Assembly: GCA_947446935.1 (NCBI GenBank)
Contig: CANFIV010000076.1
Span: 1 to 7,084 of the forward strand
Length of the DNA: 7,084 bases
From: Sphingomonadaceae bacterium
Lineage (GTDB): Bacteria > Pseudomonadota > Alphaproteobacteria > Sphingomonadales > Sphingomonadaceae
Direction: 5' to 3'
The notes under the pieces were generated by a model. That model saw only the letters and a program-made list of their open reading frames with translations, did not search any database and was not told where the DNA came from. The position numbers and the translations under genes are program-made. How positions within the stretch are numbered: the first letter of the stretch is position 1; every line of letters starts with the position of its first letter. Shown one piece after another: positions 1 to 4,675 of this stretch.

Positions 1-86
1 CGGCGCATCGGCGCGGCGCGGCTGGCGCGCTCCACCGCGTCGAGAAATGCTCCCGATTGGCCAATGAACTGGACTTCGCGATCCAT
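1..86 (-). CDS. pspF: Psp operon transcriptional activator PspF (5' end only)
   Basis: Only the first 28 codons lie in the window, read leftwards from an ATG at 86-84. The visible peptide begins MDREVQFIGQSGAFLDAVER and continues ASRAAPMR. This matches the start of the AAA+ domain of PspF-type sigma-54 activators, where a GxSxxFLxxxExxSRxAP pattern precedes the Walker A region. PspF lacks an N-terminal receiver domain, and here too the AAA+ homology starts almost at the first residue. In the known system PspF binds upstream of pspA, drives sigma-54 RNA polymerase, and is held inactive by PspA until membrane stress. The divergent position next to a sigma-54 promoter and pspA strongly supports the call. 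A G-rich stretch (GGGGGCG on the minus strand) just before the ATG is a plausible ribosome binding site. The ATPase motifs lie outside the window and cannot be checked. Confidence 0.88.
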   Translation of the reverse strand, partial: MDREVQFIGQSGAFLDAVERASRAAPMR

Positions 87-210
87 GCCACGCCCCCATT
101 TGTGATCAATTCCCAATCTCTAGCAGAAAATCCCAAGCATGGGCAATAATCACCATATCGTTGAATCCGCTTACCCGCAGGAATGGCTGACTTCCGCCAT
201 TTTCTCCACT
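87..210. promoter_or_regulatory. pspF-psp divergent control region, candidate PspF enhancer sites
   Basis: This is the non-coding gap between divergent pspF and the sigma-54 promoter, where PspF upstream activating sites would be expected. Two copies of TCCCAA occur exactly 20 bases apart (111-116 and 131-136). The second overlaps an imperfect palindrome CCCA-N4-TGGG (132-143) centred about 100 bases before the predicted transcription start, a typical enhancer distance. A weak IHF-like stretch (about 154-166, two mismatches to the consensus on the reverse strand) lies between these and the promoter. The pspF promoter must also lie here, but I see no convincing one. The assignments are positional inference; I cannot match them to a known PspF-binding sequence. 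Confidence 0.35.
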
Positions 211-228
211 TGGCACACCCTGTGCAAA
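211..228 (+). promoter_or_regulatory. Sigma-54 (-24/-12) promoter of the psp operon
   Basis: The sequence TGGCACACCCTGTGCAAA fits the sigma-54 consensus TGGCAC-N5-TTGCA closely. The invariant GG (212-213) and GC (224-225) are separated by exactly 10 bases. By convention transcription would start about 12 bases after the GC, near 237, giving a leader of about 35 bases before the first ATG at 272. The site faces pspA and lies downstream of divergent pspF, as in the enterobacterial psp locus. This predicts that the whole downstream gene run is silent without PspF and sigma-54 and is induced by membrane stress. Confidence 0.88.
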
Positions 229-271
229 GCATGGTGCAACGCCCCGATGGGACGCATTCAGGAGATACCCG

Positions 272-433
272 ATGTACACTGCCCGCTTCTTCTCGACCCA
301 GCTCGGCCGCGCGGCGCTGATCAGCATCGCTGCCATGTGCGCTCTCAACGTTGCCGTGGCCACCCGCCCGGTTTCGGCCGCCGCCCCGCAAGTCGTCGCC
401 TCCAGCGCCGCCGTCACCGGCGAGCTCGCCTGA
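272..433 (+). CDS. Small exported or membrane peptide, first gene of the psp transcript
   Basis: This is a 53-codon reading frame from ATG 272 to TGA 431-433, preceded by a good ribosome binding site (AGGAGA, 260-265) at ideal spacing, and the first start codon after the predicted sigma-54 transcription start. The peptide has a short basic N-terminus (Arg5, Arg13), a hydrophobic stretch at about residues 15-30 (LISIAAMCALNVAVA), and an Ala/Val/Ser-rich tail. It therefore looks like a signal peptide with an AxA-type cleavage site near residues 35-38, leaving a very short mature peptide, or like a single-span membrane peptide. I do not recognise the family. Its stop codon overlaps an ATG (433-435) that is in frame with pspA. 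Possible roles are a membrane-stress sensor peptide or a translational leader; both are guesses. The strong ribosome binding site and the position argue that it is translated. Confidence 0.6.
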   Translation: MYTARFFSTQLGRAALISIAAMCALNVAVATRPVSAAAPQVVASSAAVTGELA

Positions 434-600
434 TGAACGCCGACACCCCGATCCGGCCCCAGGCCAAGAGGGGCGCGGCTTCTGGCCGTTTCGAAATGGA
501 GCTTGGTGCGCTACGCCAGTCGCGTAATCAGGATTTTCACAAGCCTTCGGACTCGGCCAGCCAGCCGTCGTCCGCGCCTTTCACCACCGGAGCCAACCTG
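434..600 (+). other. Spacer between small first gene and pspA, open in the pspA frame
   Basis: These 167 bases separate the 53-codon gene from the canonical pspA start. They contain no stop codon in the pspA frame, so initiation at ATG 433-435 (coupled through a TGATGA overlap) would give PspA a 56-residue extension beginning MNADTPIRPQAKRG. The extension is polar, rich in Gln, Ser, Arg and Pro, and resembles no domain I know. The only ribosome-binding-like sequence before ATG 433 is weak, whereas GGAG at 589-592 suits the ATG at 601. I therefore treat it as untranslated spacer, with the extension as an open question. No strong hairpin or T-run is seen. Confidence 0.4.
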
Positions 601-1284
601 ATGGGCATTTTTTCCCGCACGCGTGACATTATCGCTGCCAACTTCAACGATCTCCTCGAAAAGGCGGATGATCCGGCCAAGATGATCCGCATGATCATCA
701 TGGAGATGGAGGAAACGCTCGTCGAAGTGCGCGCGTCTGCCGCCCGCACCATCGCCGATCAGAAGGAAATGGCGCGCCATGTCGCGAAGCTTGATCGCCT
801 TCAGGCCGATTGGGCGGACAAGGCCCAGCTTGCTCTCTCCAAGGGCCGCGAGGATCTCGCCCGCGCCGCGCTCGTGGAAAAGAACAAGGCTGCCGATATG
901 GGCACTCAGCTTCGCGGCGAGATCGGCGTGCTCGATGATTCGATGCGCGCCTACGAGATCGATATCGAAAAGCTCCAGACCCGCCTGCGCGAAGCCCGCA
1001 GCCGCCAGACCGCGATCGCCGCGCGCCTCGAAAGCGCCGAGAACCGGGTGCGCCTGCGCACGCTCATGACCAGCGAGCGGGTGGACGAGGCGCTCTCGCG
1101 CTTCGACCAGCTCGAACGCCGCGTCGATTATGCCGAAGGCCGCGCCGATGCGCTCAGCCTTGCGGACGGCGCGCAGCCCAATCTCGCGGACGAAATCGCC
1201 GCGCTCGCCGGCCAGGACAAGGTCGACGAGGAGCTCGAAGCCATGAAGCGTGCGCTCGGCCAGACCGACAAGAAGGAGGGCTGA
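601..1284 (+). CDS. pspA: Phage shock protein A (PspA/IM30 family)
   Basis: This 227-residue protein is close to the 222 residues of E. coli PspA. It starts MGIFSRTRDIIAANFNDLLE and continues KADDPAKMIRMIIMEMEETL, a near-diagnostic PspA N-terminus: an amphipathic membrane-binding helix (about residues 2-20) followed by the conserved DPxKxIRxxIxEMEETLVEVR segment. The rest is almost entirely alpha-helical coiled coil with the LALxKGREDLARAAL motif, ending in a charged tail. PspA is an ESCRT-III-like protein that oligomerises on damaged inner membrane to conserve the proton motive force, and in Proteobacteria it also binds and inhibits PspF. The chosen start has GGAG at 589-592, eight bases upstream, and restores the family N-terminus; an in-frame ATG at 433 would extend it by 56 residues. 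pspB follows after three bases, with its ribosome binding site inside the pspA tail. Confidence 0.96.
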   Translation: MGIFSRTRDIIAANFNDLLEKADDPAKMIRMIIMEMEETLVEVRASAARTIADQKEMARHVAKLDRLQADWADKAQLALSKGREDLARAALVEKNKAADMGTQLRGEIGVLDDSMRAYEIDIEKLQTRLREARSRQTAIAARLESAENRVRLRTLMTSERVDEALSRFDQLERRVDYAEGRADALSLADGAQPNLADEIAALAGQDKVDEELEAMKRALGQTDKKEG

Positions 1285-1287
1285 TCG

Positions 1288-1596
1288 ATGGAAGATACTT
1301 TTATTCCGCTGGTTGCCATACTCGCGATCTTTGTCGGTCTGCCCTGGGTCGTGCTCCACTACGTCACCCGCTGGAAGACCGCCGCCACGCTCACCACGGG
1401 TGACGAGGCGCTGCTCGACGAGCTCTACCAGCTCGCCCGCCGGCTCGATGAACGCATGGACACCGTCGAGCGCCTTGTTGCTGCCGACAACCCCGACTTC
1501 CGCCCCGCGCGCGTCCTCCCGGACCGTGAGAGCGACAATCAGAAACTGCGCGAGCTGGACCGTATGCTCGCCGAACAGAAAGGGACCTCGAAGTGA
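1288..1596 (+). CDS. pspB: Phage shock protein B (PspB), C-terminally extended
   Basis: This 102-residue protein has one membrane helix at about residues 5-26, with the family LPW-x4-HY motif (LPWVVLHYVTRW), then a helical segment with RRLDERMDTVERLVAADNPD (residues 51-70). That segment matches the E. coli PspB core RMRERIQALESIL and its acid-N/H-P-x-W/F-R end. PspB is an inner-membrane protein that, with PspC, senses membrane stress and draws PspA away from PspF. E. coli PspB has 74 residues and ends just after this motif. Here about 25 extra charged residues follow (residues 78-102), predicted as another short helix. The ribosome binding site AAGGAGGG (1273-1280) lies within the end of pspA. 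The stop overlaps the GTG start of pspC, so the two are probably translationally coupled. Confidence 0.92.
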   Translation: MEDTFIPLVAILAIFVGLPWVVLHYVTRWKTAATLTTGDEALLDELYQLARRLDERMDTVERLVAADNPDFRPARVLPDRESDNQKLRELDRMLAEQKGTSK

Positions 1597-1982
1597 GCTC
1601 GCCAGACCTCTATCCGCAGCGCACGCGCTTCTATCGTGACAAGGTCAATGGCAAGTTCATGGGCGTTTGCGCCGGGCTGGCCGACTACACCGGGATCGAC
1701 GTGCTCTGGGTGCGGATCGCCTTCCTCGTGCTTGCCTGCTCGATGGGCTGGCCCTTCCTGATCTACTTCGCGTTCGGTTTCCTTGCGGACAAGAAGCCGG
1801 CCCGGCTCTATGCCGACCCTGCCGAGCAGAAGTTCTGGCAGGGCGTGCGCCAGTCGCCAGCCCGCACGGCCCGCGAAGTGCGCTCGAGCTTCCGCGATAT
1901 CGATCGCCGCCTCGCCGAAGTCGAACAGTTCTACGTCACGGGGAACCCGCGCCTTTCGGCTGAAATCGAGAAGTTGCGCTAG
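1593..1982 (+). CDS. pspC: Phage shock protein C (PspC)
   Basis: This 129-residue protein (E. coli 119) begins with GTG at 1593, which overlaps the pspB stop (GTGA) and has AGGGA at 1581-1585 as ribosome binding site. Residues about 11-70 form the PspC domain: FYRDKVNGKFMGVCAGLADY, where K-x-MGVCAGLA-x-Y is the family signature, then a membrane segment (about residues 38-66: LWVRIAFLVLACSMGWPFLI and FAFGFL). The C-terminal part keeps the charged helix of proteobacterial PspC (FRDIDRRLAEVEQFYVTGNP and then RLSAEIEKLR), corresponding to the E. coli leucine-zipper-like segment ending RAMERYVTS. PspC works with PspB as the membrane-stress sensor that binds PspA. It is the last canonical Psp gene here; four small PspB-like genes follow. 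Confidence 0.95.
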   Translation: MSSPDLYPQRTRFYRDKVNGKFMGVCAGLADYTGIDVLWVRIAFLVLACSMGWPFLIYFAFGFLADKKPARLYADPAEQKFWQGVRQSPARTAREVRSSFRDIDRRLAEVEQFYVTGNPRLSAEIEKLR

Positions 1983-1995
1983 GCACGGGCATTCC

Positions 1996-2027
1996 CAGGC
2001 CAGATTCTCAGGCCAAATTTCCAGGGG
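1996..2027 (+). repeat. 13-base tandem repeat in the pspC downstream gap
   Basis: In the 55-base gap between pspC and the next gene, CAGG recurs at exact 13-base steps (1996, 2009, 2022). The first two units, CAGGCCAGATTCT and CAGGCCAAATTTC, match at 10 of 13 positions; the third diverges into the G-rich ribosome binding site AGGGGGG (2023-2029) of the next gene. It is short and may be a chance or old slippage product. Confidence 0.4.
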
Positions 2028-2037
2028 GGCAATTCAC

Positions 2038-2307
2038 ATGGATAACGGAACAATTGCGCTGATGATCCCGGTCCTCGCGCTGCTGATCCCGATCATCGCG
2101 ATCTGGACCCAGCACCAGCGCAAGCTTGAAGAGATCCGCGCCGGTGCGCTCACCGAAAGCAATGCCCAGGCCGCTGCTCGCGCCCAGGCCCTCGAAGAGC
2201 GCGTCCGCATTCTCGAAGCGATCGTTACCGACAAGAGCTACGACGTTGCCGCGCAAATCGAGGCGCTGCGCGATCCGGCTCTCGAAAACCGGAGCACCAA
2301 GCAATGA
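2038..2307 (+). CDS. PspB-like small membrane coiled-coil protein 1
   Basis: An 89-residue protein with ATG 2038 preceded by AGGGGGG (2023-2029). Residues about 5-23 are a hydrophobic membrane helix (TIALMIPVLALLIPIIAIW), followed by a charged linker (QHQRKLEEIRAG) and an Ala/Gln-rich helix. The helix carries the core LEERVRILEAIVTD (residues 52-65) and a final segment AAQIEALRD. The topology and the core R-V-x-x-L-E-x-I match PspB from this operon (LDERMDTVERLVAAD), so I infer a diverged PspB paralogue. PspB's LPW/HY membrane motif is absent. It lies 55 bases after pspC in the same direction and overlaps the next gene by four bases (ATGA), so it belongs to the psp operon. A role in stress sensing or PspA docking is inference. 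Many genomes would label it hypothetical. Confidence 0.8.
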   Translation: MDNGTIALMIPVLALLIPIIAIWTQHQRKLEEIRAGALTESNAQAAARAQALEERVRILEAIVTDKSYDVAAQIEALRDPALENRSTKQ

Positions 2308-2588
2308 ACGCCGCAGATGCCATTGCTTTCGCCGCGCTGATGATCGGCCTCGTCACCATCTTCAACTTATGCGCCGAAATCTACAAGCGCCGCCTCTCGT
2401 TCAAGGAGCGCAAGCTCGAACTCACCAGCCTTGAGAATGCCGACAAGGCCGCGCACTTCGCCGCGCAGGCCCAGCGGCTCGAGCAGCGGGTGCGTGTGCT
2501 TGAACGCATCGCGACCGACCGTGATGGCCAGAAGGCCGCCGACTTGGCCGAACAGATCGAGGACTTGCGCGGCACCGCAGTCAACTGA
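2304..2588 (+). CDS. PspB-like small membrane coiled-coil protein 2
   Basis: A 94-residue protein starting at ATG 2304, overlapping the previous stop (ATGA), with GGAG at 2291-2294 as ribosome binding site; translation is probably coupled. The membrane helix spans about residues 6-25 (AIAFAALMIGLVTIFNLCAE). A basic amphipathic stretch follows (IYKRRLSFKERKLELTSLE), then a coiled coil with LEQRVRVLERIATD (residues 59-72) and a tail AADLAEQIEDLRG. The core is nearly the same as in the two flanking paralogues (RVRILEAIVTD, RIEVLERILTD), which shows common origin. Its juxtamembrane region, rich in Lys and Arg, is the most basic of the four. No enzymatic motif is visible. A regulatory or scaffold role beside PspB and PspC is inferred from position and fold only. 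Confidence 0.8.
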   Translation: MNAADAIAFAALMIGLVTIFNLCAEIYKRRLSFKERKLELTSLENADKAAHFAAQAQRLEQRVRVLERIATDRDGQKAADLAEQIEDLRGTAVN

Positions 2589-2624
2589 TCCCCCGGTGCC
2601 CGTCATTCAAGCAGGAGACTTTTC

Positions 2625-2882
2625 ATGACCTTCTGGAGTGCCCTTGTCGCGATCGTCGCGATCCTTGCCTGGGCTAACTTGCGCAATGCCCGCTACCGCG
2701 CAGGCCTTGGCCATCCGCTCGCCGAGTTGCGGGAAGCCGTCTCAACCCAGCGCTCCAACCCTGAGCTTGAGCGCGAAGTCGTCGAGCTGAGGAAGCGCAT
2801 AGAGGTTCTCGAACGCATCCTCACCGACGGCCGCGATGCCAGCCGCCTCGCGCAGGATATTGAAGCCCTGCGCGAGCATTGA
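2625..2882 (+). CDS. PspB-like small membrane coiled-coil protein 3
   Basis: An 85-residue protein with ATG 2625 and a clear ribosome binding site AGGAG (2613-2617), 36 bases after the previous stop. A short membrane helix at about residues 2-18 (TFWSALVAIVAILAWANL) begins directly at the N-terminus. A linker rich in Arg, Ala and Glu follows, then the coiled-coil core LRKRIEVLERILTD (residues 55-68) and tail RLAQDIEALREH. The core L-x-x-R-I-x-x-L-E-R-I-L-T-D aligns with the E. coli PspB core R-x-x-x-R-I-x-x-L-E-S-I-L, making this one of the clearest links between the small genes and PspB. Its function is not known to me. The gene shares the orientation and short spacing of its neighbours and is probably co-transcribed from the sigma-54 promoter. 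Confidence 0.8.
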   Translation: MTFWSALVAIVAILAWANLRNARYRAGLGHPLAELREAVSTQRSNPELEREVVELRKRIEVLERILTDGRDASRLAQDIEALREH

Positions 2883-2901
2883 GCTCGAGAAAGGACTCGC
2901 C

Positions 2902-3129
2902 ATGTCATTCGCAACCATCACCGTCATGGCCGCCGCCGCGCTGATCGGCCTCATGATCCTCTCGCACACACTGCTGCGTGCCTGGAACAGCTGGCTCGAT
3001 CTCAAGCGCACGGAACTCGAACGCGGCGCCGACAATCCGACTGGGCACGCGCTCGGCATGATCGACCTCAGTGATCTCAAAGAACGCCTGCGCAAGCTGG
3101 AAGCCATCGCCGCGGGCGTGGATATCTAA
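2902..3129 (+). CDS. PspB-like small membrane coiled-coil protein 4, shortened tail
   Basis: A 75-residue protein, ATG 2902, with ribosome binding site AAAGGA (2890-2895), 19 bases after the previous stop. A frame open upstream from 2836 would overlap the preceding gene and lacks a binding site, so I reject that start. The membrane helix spans about residues 4-25 (ATITVMAAAALIGLMILSHT), followed by an amphipathic stretch (WNSWLDLKRTELERG) and the core LKERLRKLEAIAAG (residues 59-72). The protein ends three residues later, so the A-x-x-I-E-x-L-R tail of the other three is missing, and the core's T-D is replaced by A-G. It is the most diverged of the four and the last gene of the run before a palindromic intergenic element. 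Confidence 0.75.
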   Translation: MSFATITVMAAAALIGLMILSHTLLRAWNSWLDLKRTELERGADNPTGHALGMIDLSDLKERLRKLEAIAAGVDI

Positions 3130-3132
3130 GAT

Positions 3133-3206
3133 CCTCCCCATTTTGGCCGAGCCCAAATCGGGAGGTGGCAGTCCGAAGGGCTGACGGAGGGGTGAAAGCC
3201 TCTCCT
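3133..3206. repeat. Palindromic intergenic element at the psp operon end
   Basis: After the last psp-associated stop, CCTCCCCATTTTGG (3133-3146) pairs with CCCAAATCGGGAGG (3152-3165), 12 of 14 positions complementary with a short loop. Next come GGAGGTGGCAG (3161-3171), a small hairpin CAGTCC-GAA-GGGCTG (3169-3183), then CGGAGGGGTGAAAG (3185-3198) facing CCTCTCC (3199-3205). The modular layout GGGAGGTGGC - hairpin - CGGAGGGGT resembles dispersed intergenic palindromes that I recall from sphingomonad and other alphaproteobacterial genomes. That recollection needs a genome search. No T-run follows, so it is not a standard intrinsic terminator, although the stem could still slow or protect transcript ends. 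Confidence 0.5.
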
Positions 3207-3265
3207 CACACGCAACGCCCAAAAATCCCTCTCCCCGCCGCCGCCCGATCCGCTATGGCCCCCCC

Positions 3266-3670
3266 ATGAGCAAACTCGACGACATCCTCGAAGAATATGA
3301 ATTCCTCGACGCAGACGAACGCTACCGCCTGCTGATCGAACTCGGCCGCGCGCTCGAACCCATGCCCGATGCGCTCAAAACCGATGCTACGCTCGTGCGT
3401 GGTTGTTCGGCCAGCGTTTGGGTCTATCCGACACCGGCTGGCGAAAAGCTGCACTTTCTGGCGGATAGCAATGCCGCGATCACCAAGGGCATTGTCGCGC
3501 TTGTCCTTGCTGCGGTTCAGGACCAGCCCGCGCGCAACGTCGCCGATACGGATATCGCCGCGCTGCTCGCGCCGTTCGATCTGAAGAACCAGCTTTCGTC
3601 GAACCGCACGCAGGGTGTGCCCAACATGATCGCGCTCGTACGCGAACACGCCGCGCGCATCGCGGGTTAA
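3266..3670 (+). CDS. sufE: SufE-family sulfur acceptor protein
   Basis: A 134-residue protein, close to the usual 135-140 for SufE. It accepts persulfide sulfur from the cysteine desulfurase SufS and passes it to the SufBCD scaffold for Fe-S cluster assembly in the cytoplasm. The active-site cysteine is Cys47 in LVRGCSASVWV, matching the family pattern V-x-G-C-x-S-x-V-W. The N-terminal segment with the D-x-x-xRYxxLIELGRxLxPMP pattern (residues 16-34) and the C-terminal LSSNRTQGVPNM (family L-x-x-x-R-x-x-G-x-x-x-M) are also present. No good ribosome binding site is seen; the bases before the ATG are C-rich. It is followed after one base by the DUF454 gene, so the two are probably co-transcribed. 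No other suf genes are in the window, so this is a detached sufE. Confidence 0.93.
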   Translation: MSKLDDILEEYEFLDADERYRLLIELGRALEPMPDALKTDATLVRGCSASVWVYPTPAGEKLHFLADSNAAITKGIVALVLAAVQDQPARNVADTDIAALLAPFDLKNQLSSNRTQGVPNMIALVREHAARIAG

Positions 3671-3671
3671 G

Positions 3672-4022
3672 ATGAAGCGCCAGCTCTGGACGGGCGCTGG
3701 CCTTATGTTCGTCGGCATCGGCGCGGTCGGTGCCGTGTTGCCGCTTCTCCCCACCGTGCCGTTCCTGCTGCTTGCGCTCTATTGCTTTGCGCGCGGGAAT
3801 CCCGTGTGGGAGCAGCGCCTGCTCGATCACCCGCGCTGGGGTCCTCCATTGCGAAACTGGCGCGAACGCCGCGTTATCCCGCGCAAGGCCAAGAAGGCCG
3901 CGCTTTTCGCCATGGGCGTGTCGGTCGCTGTCACCGCGGTTACGGCGGGCTGGCCATGGGTTTTGATACCGGTCGGAGTGATGGTCCTCTCCGGCGGCTG
4001 GATCTGGACCCGCAACGAGTAA
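3672..4022 (+). CDS. YbaN/DUF454-family inner-membrane protein
   Basis: A 116-residue membrane protein. The N-terminal half (about residues 8-42) reads GAGLMFVGIGAVGAVLPLLP and TVPFLLLALYCFAR. The G-x-x-LPLLPT-x-PF-x-LLA-x-x-CFAR pattern is the hallmark of the DUF454 family, which includes E. coli YbaN. A cytoplasmic-looking basic segment follows (HPRWGPPLRNWRERRVIPRK), again family-typical (W-x-x-x-R-x-I-P-R). Two more hydrophobic stretches (about residues 76-112) end at WIWTRNE. Its function is unknown; the family is widespread in Proteobacteria. The gene starts one base after the sufE stop and has no clear ribosome binding site of its own, which suggests translational coupling. Confidence 0.88.
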   Translation: MKRQLWTGAGLMFVGIGAVGAVLPLLPTVPFLLLALYCFARGNPVWEQRLLDHPRWGPPLRNWRERRVIPRKAKKAALFAMGVSVAVTAVTAGWPWVLIPVGVMVLSGGWIWTRNE

Positions 4023-4034
4023 AACCTCGCGCGT

Positions 4035-4058
4035 CCAAATTTGGGACAGTCCCTATTT
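4035..4058. repeat. Nested palindromes between convergent gene ends
   Basis: The 34-base gap between the DUF454 stop and the crtZ stop holds a perfect 10-base palindrome CCAAATTTGG (4035-4044). It overlaps a perfect 11-base palindrome GGGACAGTCCC (4043-4053), which is followed by TATTT. Read on the minus strand it gives AAATAGGGACTGTCCCAAAT. Sequences of the type AATAGGGACTGTCCC are common dispersed intergenic elements in Proteobacteria, from memory. Its position between convergent genes suits a weak bidirectional terminator, but the hairpin is short and the T-run poor. Confidence 0.4.
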
Positions 4059-4563
4059 AATCCACCGCCTCGCGCACCACGGCAATTCCCGCCTCGCGCT
4101 GCTTTTTCAGCTGCCGCTTCAGCCAGGCCGGATCGAGCGCGATGATGAAACCGAAGCTCACCCCGCCTTCCTTGCCGATCGTTGCGTGGTGCAGCTTGTG
4201 CGCCTGCACGATCCGCTTCGCATAGCCCCGGCGCGGCACCCAGCGGAACCAGCGCTGGTGGATCAACCCGTCGTGGATAAGCGTATAGATCGCGCCGTAG
4301 AGCATGATTCCCACGCCGATCCACGTCGCTGGCCACCAAGCATTCGCGCCCAGCACCAGCGGGCTGCCGATCATGAACGCGCTGATCGACATCGCTGCGC
4401 CGACCACCGCATAGAGGTCATTGCGCTCGAAAAAGCCGTCGTGGGGCTCATGATGATCGCGGTGCCAGCCCCAGCCGAAGCCGTGCATCACATATTTGTG
4501 ACCGCTCCAGGCCACCGCTTCCATCGCCCACACCGTGGCGAATATGATCAGAAAAACCGACAT
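4057..4563 (-). CDS. crtZ: Beta-carotene hydroxylase CrtZ
   Basis: A 168-residue membrane protein of the fatty acid hydroxylase-like superfamily, the usual length for bacterial CrtZ. It adds hydroxyl groups at C-3 and C-3' of beta-ionone rings (beta-carotene to zeaxanthin, using O2 and a diiron centre) and so takes part in yellow carotenoid synthesis. All histidine boxes are present: H22-x4-H27 (HKYVMH), H34-x2-HH38 (HRDHH), H97-x4-H102 in HDGLIHQR, and H122-x2-HH126 (HKLHH). Membrane stretches lie at about residues 3-19, 51-72 and 78-96. I chose ATG 4563, which gives the typical N-terminus MSVFLIIFATVWAMEAVAWS and has GGGG shortly upstream; the frame stays open to 4611 but the extra 16 residues look unlike CrtZ. 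It stands alone without other crt genes and converges on the sufE pair. Confidence 0.95.
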   Translation of the reverse strand: MSVFLIIFATVWAMEAVAWSGHKYVMHGFGWGWHRDHHEPHDGFFERNDLYAVVGAAMSISAFMIGSPLVLGANAWWPATWIGVGIMLYGAIYTLIHDGLIHQRWFRWVPRRGYAKRIVQAHKLHHATIGKEGGVSFGFIIALDPAWLKRQLKKQREAGIAVVREAVD

Positions 4564-4657
4564 GCGAGCCCCATAGCGCAATCGTGCGGGGCATGCGAGC
4601 CTGTCGCCCAATTGGCCAGTCGGCGCATGGTCGGCCGGCCAAGCGGCCGTTGCAGAA

Positions 4658-4675
4658 CGTTCAGAATGGGTTCAT
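4658..4675 (+). promoter_or_regulatory. GTTCA direct repeat, candidate response-regulator box
   Basis: CGTTCAG (4658-4664) and GGTTCAT (4669-4675) are 7-base half-sites separated by AATG, giving an 11-base period, one helical turn. This is the geometry of DNA sites bound by OmpR/PhoB-type response regulators. A TATATG stretch (4698-4703) downstream could act as a -10 element for the acidic-repeat gene that starts at 4790. The site lies between divergent crtZ (ATG 4563) and that gene, so it could serve either. No regulator is encoded here, and the assignment is pattern-based inference. Confidence 0.35.

Noticed and set aside
139..432. Extension of the pspA frame back to ATG 139
   Set aside because: It starts upstream of the sigma-54 promoter, has no ribosome binding site, and its peptide looks like out-of-frame translation of the 53-codon gene.
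511..1359. A 282-codon open frame on the minus strand opposite pspA
   Set aside because: pspA is certain from family identity; the antisense frame has no recognisable content.
4564..4611. Longer CrtZ starting at 4611
   Set aside because: The extra 16 residues do not resemble CrtZ N-termini, while ATG 4563 begins directly with the family's hydrophobic helix.
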